Of a DNA stretch of 64,000 bases, positions 57,785 to 64,000 are shown piece after piece. The notes beneath the pieces were generated by a model. The model saw nothing but the letters and a program-made list of their open reading frames with translations, was not told where the DNA came from and searched no databases. Each line of letters begins with the position of its first letter. Within the stretch, counting starts at the first letter, position 1. The translations under genes and the position numbers were made by a program. Source of the DNA: a virus; the IMG/VR virus record IMGVR_UViG_3300023179_000054, positions 1 to 64,000 of that record. One strand, given 5' to 3'.

Positions 57785-59043
57785 TATCTTCCTACCTGTG
57801 TTAGATACTTGGCCTTTGTTTCTTCCCAATCCATATAGATTAGGTCATCATAGAAAAGAGTTTCCTTAGAAACACGGTCTTGTTCAATTAAAGACTTAAT
57901 CCGTTTTCCTGCATACTTATCTTTCCATAGATTTACCAGAGAATCATAACTGGAATCAAACGCCTTGGCAAGTTCTTTCTCGGAAATTTCCTTACGCAAG
58001 AATTCGTTGGTGTTGGTATACAAAGGACTAAAATAGATACCACGGGCATGTTCCGATCTAATCAATTCTTTAGGAACATTTAGTTGAGAATACATGAATG
58101 TATAAGAACGGTTCTTGTGGTCTCTCTTATAAGGCATACCATCAAGGTTCTTGGCGACATACCACTCAAAGTATTTTCTTGTATGGTTCTTTTTCAACCA
58201 ATCAAGCATAAGTTTTACAGTAGGTTTTCTTGCTTCATAAGAGACAGAGCCTGATGTGAAGCCCATTTTCTTCCAATGTTGTAGGCGATCATATTGCGAT
58301 AACTGGTTAGTTTTAGACTTACCGTATAATGATGTAGTAGTAACGCCAATGAGTGTATCACCATATTGTTTTTTCCAATCTTGTTGTACCTTATCACAGA
58401 GACAAAGTAATGCTAAAAGTTTACCGCCTGTATAGTTATAACCAAGTGGTTGTAATGGCACAATAGTAGAACCAATGGCCGTGTGATTGATCATACCTTG
58501 ATTAGTCTTTACCTCACGGGACCATCCAATATGGTTATCTCGTGGAGTCAAGTCTAGGAAGTCAGAAGAAATACAAATTACCCCTAGGTACTTTCCGGTA
58601 ACATCATCTTGCACAATATAAGATAGATTACGACCAATATTGGAGTTATTCTTCATAGTGGACGTAAAGTTGCGAATAGTATTCCAAGTGTCCTGCATAT
58701 CAAACTCAGGAGTATAAACAAGGACTGGTTTCAATTTCGCATAGTCCATTGGATCATTAGGAATCCAGATGTTATCTTTAATCTTATTGATAGCAAGTTC
58801 CTGTTCACCATCTTCAAGGCATGTACCAAAAAGTCCTTGGTGTGTAGGATACTTAATATGAATTTCTAACCACTTTTGATATAAAGTATATTCTTCAACC
58901 GACATCGCGGATACATTTGTGAGATCCTCAACGACGGCCTCTTTTAGTTGCTCATCGTTAAGGGCCTCAGGTGCGGTAAATGTTGATTGAAATTCATCCC
59001 ACTGGCGTTCAACATCCTTTAGTTCATCTTCACTTTTTGCCAA
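57784..59043 (-). CDS. DUF4338-like protein
   Basis: A 419-residue protein. The central part (residues about 130-230) has NLSYIVQDDVTGKYLGVICISSDFLDLTPRDNHIGW, TAIGSTIVPLQPLGYNYTGGKLLALLCL, and TTTSLYGKSKTNQLSQYDRLQHWKKMGF, matching in order the DUF4338 pattern (R/N-YLV..G..LG...S.A.....RD..IGW). DUF4338 is found in DruA of the Druantia defence system and in phage proteins. The phage version lacks obvious extra domains. Function unknown. Confidence 0.6.
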   Translation of the reverse strand: MAKSEDELKDVERQWDEFQSTFTAPEALNDEQLKEAVVEDLTNVSAMSVEEYTLYQKWLEIHIKYPTHQGLFGTCLEDGEQELAINKIKDNIWIPNDPMDYAKLKPVLVYTPEFDMQDTWNTIRNFTSTMKNNSNIGRNLSYIVQDDVTGKYLGVICISSDFLDLTPRDNHIGWSREVKTNQGMINHTAIGSTIVPLQPLGYNYTGGKLLALLCLCDKVQQDWKKQYGDTLIGVTTTSLYGKSKTNQLSQYDRLQHWKKMGFTSGSVSYEARKPTVKLMLDWLKKNHTRKYFEWYVAKNLDGMPYKRDHKNRSYTFMYSQLNVPKELIRSEHARGIYFSPLYTNTNEFLRKEISEKELAKAFDSSYDSLVNLWKDKYAGKRIKSLIEQDRVSKETLFYDDLIYMDWEETKAKYLTQVGR

Positions 59044-59058
59044 TTAATATCTCCATAA

Positions 59059-59616
59059 TTATTTAACATGTATTAATTCATTCGGTATTATATCTATAAT
59101 CAAATGAACCCTACCTTCATTTCCCAAATTGTTAACGCTATGTAGTTTGGAATTATCGATTTGATAACATTCACCTTCTTTCATATTGATAGTTTCATTA
59201 CCTACAGAAAATGAACATTCATAATTAGTTTTTATAGGTATATGATTTCTATAACAACTTTCTAAATAAAATCCTGTATCACCGTGAGGTGGTATTAATC
59301 CTTTAGGTTTAAGATAGGCTAACATAGAACGTCCTACTTTTCCATTTTGTATAATTTCCAACTCTATGATGATATTATAAATATTTTCTTTTATGATAAG
59401 AGGTAAATCATCACTATGTTCGATTTCATACTTTTTTGAACTGTTCCATTCTAATGGAATTAATGTGTTGAAAATGGATAAAGTATGTTTATGTGTACCA
59501 AAATCATTTCTTAAAACACCATTATAATTCCATTTTGATTCCTCTATTAAATGTAAGTTTTTTTTTATTTCACTAACATCAAAAGTTTTATAATAAATAA
59601 AATTAAAATTTTTCAT
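59059..59616 (-). CDS. Aspartyl/asparaginyl beta-hydroxylase-like oxygenase
   Basis: A 185-residue protein with the PF05118 pattern: LKPKGLIPPHGDTGFYLES (HxD), a CSFSV strand, and the EGECYQIDNSKLHSVNNLG segment with the second histidine, then an Arg in GRVHLIID. It hydroxylates Asp or Asn side chains, or a phage-specific target. I start at 59616 because ATGA couples it to the upstream small gene. AT-rich. Confidence 0.75.
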   Translation of the reverse strand: MKNFNFIYYKTFDVSEIKKNLHLIEESKWNYNGVLRNDFGTHKHTLSIFNTLIPLEWNSSKKYEIEHSDDLPLIIKENIYNIIIELEIIQNGKVGRSMLAYLKPKGLIPPHGDTGFYLESCYRNHIPIKTNYECSFSVGNETINMKEGECYQIDNSKLHSVNNLGNEGRVHLIIDIIPNELIHVK

Positions 59617-59789
59617 TTCCATCTATCTTTAATTTCTTTAACACGATTTCTTAAATATTCTTCAACTACAGGTGTTATATTATCATTATTTTTGCGAACT
59701 GTCAATCTATTAATTTCATGTTGAAATGCGATCATGGTATTATAATCTTGGGAATAACTGTAGTTTTTATGAGGATCAGTTTTTGCCAT
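59613..59789 (-). CDS. Small charged protein
   Basis: A 58-residue protein (MAKTDPHKNYSY start; C-terminal RNRVKEIKDRWK helix). GGAG eight bases upstream of the ATG. The stop overlaps the next ATG. Not recognised. Confidence 0.6.
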   Translation of the reverse strand: MAKTDPHKNYSYSQDYNTMIAFQHEINRLTVRKNNDNITPVVEEYLRNRVKEIKDRWK

Positions 59790-59886
59790 ATTGTTTGCTC
59801 CATAGGTAATTATTCACATTTACCATAAGTTTCGCAAAACAATTCATAATATGACTATTCCAGAACCAGTGATTATATCTTTTCAT
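59776..59886 (-). CDS. Tiny hypothetical protein
   Basis: A 36-residue aromatic protein (MKRYNHWFWN start). It has AGGAG seven bases before the ATG and overlaps the following gene by 14 bases. Very short, so tentative. Confidence 0.45.
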   Translation of the reverse strand: MKRYNHWFWNSHIMNCFAKLMVNVNNYLWSKQYGKN

Positions 59887-59896
59887 TTTGGTGCTC

Positions 59897-60124
59897 CTAA
59901 GTTAGTTCTTTCACCACACCAGCAATATAAATTAATATTATAACAAACTGAATTGTTATAAGCGACCACTTTCTCCATAACAAAGCGACCAATAACCATG
60001 CGAAATTACCGGCCAAAGAAACATAGATGTTTAATGGATATATGTTCCATGATGTAAGTGCTACACCAATAATAAGCAGTATGGTAGCGAACCACTCAAT
60101 AACAAATTCAACTCTCTTATTCAT
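59897..60124 (-). CDS. DUF6552-like membrane protein
   Basis: A 75-residue protein with three hydrophobic segments (about residues 8-27, 29-49 and 55-73) and NIYPLNIY and LLWRKWSL motifs like small phage and marine bacterial DUF6552 proteins. Function unknown. Confidence 0.6.
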   Translation of the reverse strand: MNKRVEFVIEWFATILLIIGVALTSWNIYPLNIYVSLAGNFAWLLVALLWRKWSLITIQFVIILIYIAGVVKELT

Positions 60125-60206
60125 TTATCCATCCCATTTGAGATAATCCCCATAACGCATCTACATTAACACGGACAAAATCTCCATCGGGTGTTTGAAT
60201 TATCAT
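60117..60206 (-). CDS. Very small protein, tentative
   Basis: A 29-residue frame (MIIQTPDGDFVRV start) between two genes, overlapping the membrane protein start by eight bases. The gap is otherwise empty and the reading is protein-like, but the ribosome site is weak. Confidence 0.3.
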   Translation of the reverse strand: MIIQTPDGDFVRVNVDALWGLSQMGWINE

Positions 60207-60208
60207 AA

Positions 60209-60505
60209 TCACTTATTCATCTCCTTACGAAAGTCAAAGTCATCTGTTAGGAACTGATCCTCAATACCTTGACGAATTTCATCTAATCTATCGGCAAGTA
60301 TCTTTATTGACCTTTCCGATATAGCATCTACAAGGATAGAATTAACTTTTTGGCCTTGTTTAAGACCAAACTCTTCCATAATAGTAGGTGCCACCGCAAG
60401 GCGTTCATAGACACCGTTGCGAGACGCCAATACAAATGGAATCTTACCTTCGTCCATTAATCGTTCGGACTCGGCAATATATCGTAATGTTTCCTTATCA
60501 AGCAT
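60209..60505 (-). CDS. Hypothetical early protein
   Basis: A 98-residue acidic protein (MLDKETLRYIAESERL start) with helical character. Its ATG lies only six bases after the -10 box of the promoter at 60512-60540, so the mRNA may be leaderless; no Shine-Dalgarno is seen. An ATG at codon 17 is the alternative start. It runs into no known family. Confidence 0.6.
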   Translation of the reverse strand: MLDKETLRYIAESERLMDEGKIPFVLASRNGVYERLAVAPTIMEEFGLKQGQKVNSILVDAISERSIKILADRLDEIRQGIEDQFLTDDFDFRKEMNK

Positions 60506-60511
60506 GGGTAT

Positions 60512-60540
60512 ATCTTACAAGGTTATTGGTCTTTTGTCAA
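60512..60540 (-). promoter_or_regulatory. Sigma70-type promoter
   Basis: TTGACA (60535-60540), 17-base spacer, TAAGAT (60512-60517), overlapping the end of gene 46. Confidence 0.65.
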
Positions 60541-62244
60541 GACAGAAAAGTTCTTTACCTTTTCAAATCTAATATTTCTTTGGAACCTATCAACCATGGC
60601 ATCCTTATGTGATATAACAAAGATGTTTGTTCCTTTATCGCCCATTTCCCACATAATCTTAATAAACTCATCCGTTCCTGTAGAATCCATAGCACGATCA
60701 AGGATTTCATCAAACACCAGAATGTTGACGTTGACCGAGTTCTTCATCTTGGCAATCTGTCTCCATGTAAGGAGGATGGCCAAATCAATTCTTAACTTTT
60801 CTCCTTCTGAGAAGTTGTGATATGAAAACTCGTCCCTATAGCGTGACTTAATGGATTCCTCGAATGATTCGTTGATGTTAAAGTTGACGAAAAACCCAAG
60901 CTTGGCAAGGTACTTGTTGATCTGTTTATTGATGATTGGTAGATATTGTTTGATAATCTTGGTCTTAATACCACCGTCTTTAAGCAAGGTTGTGGCCAGG
61001 TCAATATATTGTCTCTCATCTAAAAGGGCCTTCTTTTCTTCTTCGAGGGTGGAAATGTCATGTTGGACTTGGGTGAGTTGTCGTTCGCTATCTTGCGTAG
61101 TTTTGTCCGATGTAGCAAACGATTCAATCTGTTCAGCAATTTGTGAAAGATTATTAGAGATAGAGTTATAGGAAGTTTTAGAAGATGAAATAGATACTCT
61201 AAGGTCATTTATTTTCTTTAAAACCTCATCCACCTTTTCAATTTCACCTAAGCATTGGTCAATCTGTTCGGAAACCTTATTTAGTCCTTCGTTGATTTCA
61301 CCAATCTTGGAATTATTATCTTGTATTGCTTTTTCTTTATGGTCGGAAGCAATATCTTGTTTACATGTAGGACAACTATCATTATCGTGATAAAAGGCCA
61401 CCTCCTTCTGTAGCCTCTCTTGGTTGTTCTCCATCTTAGCACGGAAACCGACCAACTTACTATGCTTTGATTTGAGTGCTGAGGTATCTGCACCTTCTTC
61501 AATCAAGGCATCTCTTTTTGCTTCTAAGTCGGAAATAGTCGTTTGTTCGGAAACTAAACTATCTTTTAGTTCCTGTTCTTTCTCTCGTAAAAGTGAAAGT
61601 TTAGTTTCATTATTCGACTTTAAGGACTCTAAAGTCTGCTCAATATAAGTTTTATTTTCTTCTTTGCTGGTGAGTGTAATTCTATTCTTCTCAAGTCCTT
61701 CACGATTAATTTGTAATCGGTTCTTAACCACACCTGACATAGCAGAGAAAATTTGAATGTCTAATAAGTCCTCAATAACAGACCGACGGTCGCCAGGTGA
61801 TAGTTGCATAAAAGGAACAAACGATGCTGAACCAAGAATAACAACCTGTGTAAAGGACTTAAAGTTCATTTTTATAATATGCTTTTCAAGATATTCTTGG
61901 TAGTCTTTGACCGCTGCGTCTTGATTGACCATTTTACCTTCACAATATATTTCGAAGATATTTGGCTTTGCACCACGAATAACCTTGTATCGTCTATTCG
62001 AAATAGTGAACTCAATTTCCACCTCACAGTTCTTGCCGTTAATAGAGTTTACGACATTACCTTTGTTGACCTTACGAAAAGGTTTACCAAACAATACAAA
62101 CACAATAGCATCCAGAAAGGTTGACTTTCCAGCACCATTATGGCCCATGATAAGGGTATTCTTATGTTTGTCTAATTCTATTTCAGTCCAGGCATTACCG
62201 GACGAAAGAAAATTTTTATAGCGAATCGTATGGAATGTTATCAT
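60523..62244 (-). CDS. 46: Recombination nuclease subunit gp46 (Rad50/SbcC-like)
   Basis: A 573-residue SMC-like ATPase that with gp47 resects DNA ends for recombination-dependent replication and degrades host DNA. Walker A GHNGAGKS is at 34-41, the zinc hook CPTC at 291-294 within a long coiled coil (about 190-420), and the signature ...FSEGEKLRIDLAILLTW with Walker B VLVFDEILD near the end. Length is close to T4 gp46 (560). Confidence 0.95.
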   Translation of the reverse strand: MITFHTIRYKNFLSSGNAWTEIELDKHKNTLIMGHNGAGKSTFLDAIVFVLFGKPFRKVNKGNVVNSINGKNCEVEIEFTISNRRYKVIRGAKPNIFEIYCEGKMVNQDAAVKDYQEYLEKHIIKMNFKSFTQVVILGSASFVPFMQLSPGDRRSVIEDLLDIQIFSAMSGVVKNRLQINREGLEKNRITLTSKEENKTYIEQTLESLKSNNETKLSLLREKEQELKDSLVSEQTTISDLEAKRDALIEEGADTSALKSKHSKLVGFRAKMENNQERLQKEVAFYHDNDSCPTCKQDIASDHKEKAIQDNNSKIGEINEGLNKVSEQIDQCLGEIEKVDEVLKKINDLRVSISSSKTSYNSISNNLSQIAEQIESFATSDKTTQDSERQLTQVQHDISTLEEEKKALLDERQYIDLATTLLKDGGIKTKIIKQYLPIINKQINKYLAKLGFFVNFNINESFEESIKSRYRDEFSYHNFSEGEKLRIDLAILLTWRQIAKMKNSVNVNILVFDEILDRAMDSTGTDEFIKIMWEMGDKGTNIFVISHKDAMVDRFQRNIRFEKVKNFSVLTKDQ

Positions 62245-62887
62245 AATCTCTTATTCTTTGTAAAGGACTTGGTGTTGATGATTCTATGTTATGAACAAAA
62301 AAGACTTGTACCAATCTTGTTTCATTACCCATATAGTAATGACTTGGTGAATGAGGAATTTTACCGTCAAAACATATCAGTCGATTATATTGATTACTAA
62401 TTTTAGTAGTTTCTTCGAAAGAAGAATTATTCTTAGTTATATTATTATCAAAATTATCATCTATACCAGATGCATAAAATTTATGCATAGATTTACCATC
62501 AAAAGGTTCTTTATCTTTAATTTTTTTATATACTGTTGTTCCTAACTTATCATTAAAACCTGGCGTAAGATATACAACACCGGCCGCTAAACAACCATCT
62601 TCATGTATCCAACCCATATTTTTAGGAGATAATGGATTAGGATCAAGTGTTGAAACTTTCCAAAAAGAAGTTAACACATTCCATTTCATATCAGGAGAAT
62701 AATAAATTGAAAAGAGTTTAGAACAAAATCCAGTAAATAAATCTCTGTTCAATTCATATAAATGTTTTGTTCTTTTACCAGGATAATTACCTGGAGAATC
62801 CAAGTATTCTTGCTTTAAAGCGAACTCACGGATTTTATCCGGTTCTTTATAAAAATTATCAACAATAAGTGTAGGAAAGTTAATCAT
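62216..62887 (-). CDS. DUF6445-like oxygenase between genes 46 and 47
   Basis: A 223-residue protein with WIHEDGCLAAGVVYLTP (HxD), NRLICFDGKIPHSPSHYYMG and ETRLVQVFFVHN, the order of metal and Arg motifs in DUF6445, a family related to 2OG-Fe(II) oxygenases. It overlaps gp46 by 29 bases and gp47 by ATGA, so it was inserted between the two partners without breaking coupling. Substrate unknown. Confidence 0.7.
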   Translation of the reverse strand: MINFPTLIVDNFYKEPDKIREFALKQEYLDSPGNYPGKRTKHLYELNRDLFTGFCSKLFSIYYSPDMKWNVLTSFWKVSTLDPNPLSPKNMGWIHEDGCLAAGVVYLTPGFNDKLGTTVYKKIKDKEPFDGKSMHKFYASGIDDNFDNNITKNNSSFEETTKISNQYNRLICFDGKIPHSPSHYYMGNETRLVQVFFVHNIESSTPSPLQRIRDYDNIPYDSL

Positions 62888-63960
62888 ACTGTTTCTACCT
62901 GTAGTGCCTCTTGATAAACATCTAACATGAATGATTTCATTCTAGCAGATTCAATAGGTAATGTCAAGCTATCAATATACTTAGAAAGGATTGTGGATGT
63001 ATCTTCAGCCTCATCAACGGAATCGGAGTCTTCACCTTCTATTAGAACGGAAGCATCTTCAATTACGGTTATGTCTAATGGGCCTACCTTATATATGGAA
63101 TCAAATAAAAGGTCAAATGCGTAAGGATTGGATTTGTTTATAACAACCATTTTAACAAACGTATTTTTATACTTACTAAAATCCGTTTTTTGAATTTTTT
63201 CTACTATATTAGGATTAGCAACATCATCATACTTTGCTAGTCTAAACATCTTATAAGGGTTTTCTAAAAATTCAATTTGTCTGGTCTCCGTATCGAAAAC
63301 AGAAAATCCCCGAGGGTCGGAATAGTCATGCCAAGTATATTCAGCAAAGGCACCAATATAAGAAACATTACCAATAGTAGAGCGATGATGATAATGTCCT
63401 GAATAGACTTTATCAAACTTGTCGAAAACTTTACGATCCAATCCATGGTCTGATATCAATCCTTTATGCATAGTAAAACCGTTTAGTTCAAGGTGTCCCA
63501 TAAGAACTTCGGCTCGTGGGTGTTCTATAACATCCATAGCCACCTCTCTATTAGAGTTGGTGATCCATGGCATTATTTGAATATCGAGGCCATCAATATT
63601 GATAATATCAGGTAGGCCATAAGTAGAAATAAACCTATATCTTCCAGCGACAAGTTCATCTAACGCATTAACCTCATGTGTATCTTTATAATAAGAGTCA
63701 TGATTACCTTGAATGATATGTGTTTCTATACCACGATCTTCTAAAGGATCGAGGAGGTCTTCTCTACAACGTTTTGCGGATAAGAAGTTGATATATTTAC
63801 GTCGGTCGAATATGTCTCCCAAGTGTACCACATGCCTAATATTATTAGCATCAATGTAATTGAAAAACCAGTCATAACAACGTTTTTGATAATCGTGAAA
63901 CGCCGGGTTATCATTCCGGATCCCCGCATGGGTGTCCGTGATGAGTGCAATCTTTGCCAT
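62884..63960 (-). CDS. 47: Recombination nuclease subunit gp47 (Mre11/SbcD-like)
   Basis: A 358-residue phosphoesterase-type nuclease. Metal motifs in order: ITDTHAG (D9, H11), VHLGDIFDRRKY, IIQGNHDSY, VLMGHLELNGF and VYSGHYHHRST. It partners gp46. Length is near T4 gp47 (339). AAGGA precedes the ATG. It is the first gene at the right edge; nothing upstream to 64000 can be called. Confidence 0.95.
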   Translation of the reverse strand: MAKIALITDTHAGIRNDNPAFHDYQKRCYDWFFNYIDANNIRHVVHLGDIFDRRKYINFLSAKRCREDLLDPLEDRGIETHIIQGNHDSYYKDTHEVNALDELVAGRYRFISTYGLPDIINIDGLDIQIMPWITNSNREVAMDVIEHPRAEVLMGHLELNGFTMHKGLISDHGLDRKVFDKFDKVYSGHYHHRSTIGNVSYIGAFAEYTWHDYSDPRGFSVFDTETRQIEFLENPYKMFRLAKYDDVANPNIVEKIQKTDFSKYKNTFVKMVVINKSNPYAFDLLFDSIYKVGPLDITVIEDASVLIEGEDSDSVDEAEDTSTILSKYIDSLTLPIESARMKSFMLDVYQEALQVETV

Positions 63961-64000
63961 AATTTATCCTTACATAATAAAAAAGGTAGAAAAAGCAAAT

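Noticed and set aside
63961-64000. Possible end of another gene at the right edge
   Set aside because: Only 40 bases remain, with A/T runs and no frame that can be assigned.

Overview
This window is part of the genome of a large T4-like contractile-tailed (myovirus-type) phage. It is almost entirely coding and tightly packed, with ATGA, TAATG and TGATG stop/start overlaps nearly everywhere. All genes lie on the minus strand except one three-gene plus-strand block at 22457-24229. The T4 replication and recombination core is present in T4-like order when read right to left: 47, 46, 45, 44, 62, regA, 43, uvsX, 41. The host is not shown directly. An Hsp20 gene, a CobS-like ATPase, tryptophan-halogenase-like flavoproteins, a carbamoyltransferase and many 2-oxoglutarate oxygenases are typical of marine T4-like phages of cyanobacteria, SAR11 and other alphaproteobacteria. 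Spanins, RlpA-like and LpxH-like proteins point to a Gram-negative host. No photosystem genes are seen here.

Layout. 1-10 kb: two tandem zinc-ribbon proteins, a ClpP-like protease, a secreted LAS/M15-type peptidase, a divergent halogenase-like flavoprotein, several small secreted proteins, an Ntn-hydrolase-like protein, then a modification cluster (JmjC/cupin oxygenase, FkbM-like protein, 2OG oxygenase, APS-kinase-like, sulfotransferase) and a secreted RlpA-like protein. 10-12 kb: tRNA-Pro(UGG), tRNA-Arg(UCU) and tiny early genes under a perfect sigma70-type promoter. 12-20.4 kb: gp41 helicase, a GIY-YIG protein, UvsX, a GT32-type glycosyltransferase, a full-length tryptophan halogenase and DNA polymerase gp43. 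20.4-33 kb: accessory genes, including a Bfd-like ferredoxin, the plus-strand halogenase and spanin block, a holin candidate, an irregular tRNA-Gly next to a strongly structured RNA, a NodU/CmcH-type carbamoyltransferase and a mosaic array of Ea22-like coiled-coil genes. 33.4-44.2 kb: an 11-kb glycan locus. 44.3-46.7 kb: Hsp20, two virion-like proteins and dUTPase. 46.7-51.6 kb: RegA, gp62, a DNA methyltransferase with an unknown partner, gp44, a DsbA-like protein, gp45 and dNMP kinase. 51.6-64 kb: a further glycosyltransferase, a winged-helix protein, a GIY-YIG-like endonuclease, a CobS/CobT-like MoxR-VWA pair, a DUF4338-like protein, an Asp/Asn hydroxylase-like protein, gp46, a DUF6445-like protein and gp47.

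Control. Twelve minus-strand sites match TTGACA-N17/18-TATAAT exactly or nearly so, and sit upstream of small early genes, Hsp20, gp45 and the CobS/CobT pair. A second motif, CTAAATA(G), resembling the T4/cyanophage late promoter, recurs in gaps upstream of the holin candidate, a GIY-YIG gene and others. Three good intrinsic terminators are visible. No stretch over 300 bases lacks a gene.

The genes divide into a core replisome, a lysis set (M15-like peptidase, RlpA-like protein, spanins, holin candidate) and a very large small-molecule and glycan modification repertoire inserted at every joint of the core.
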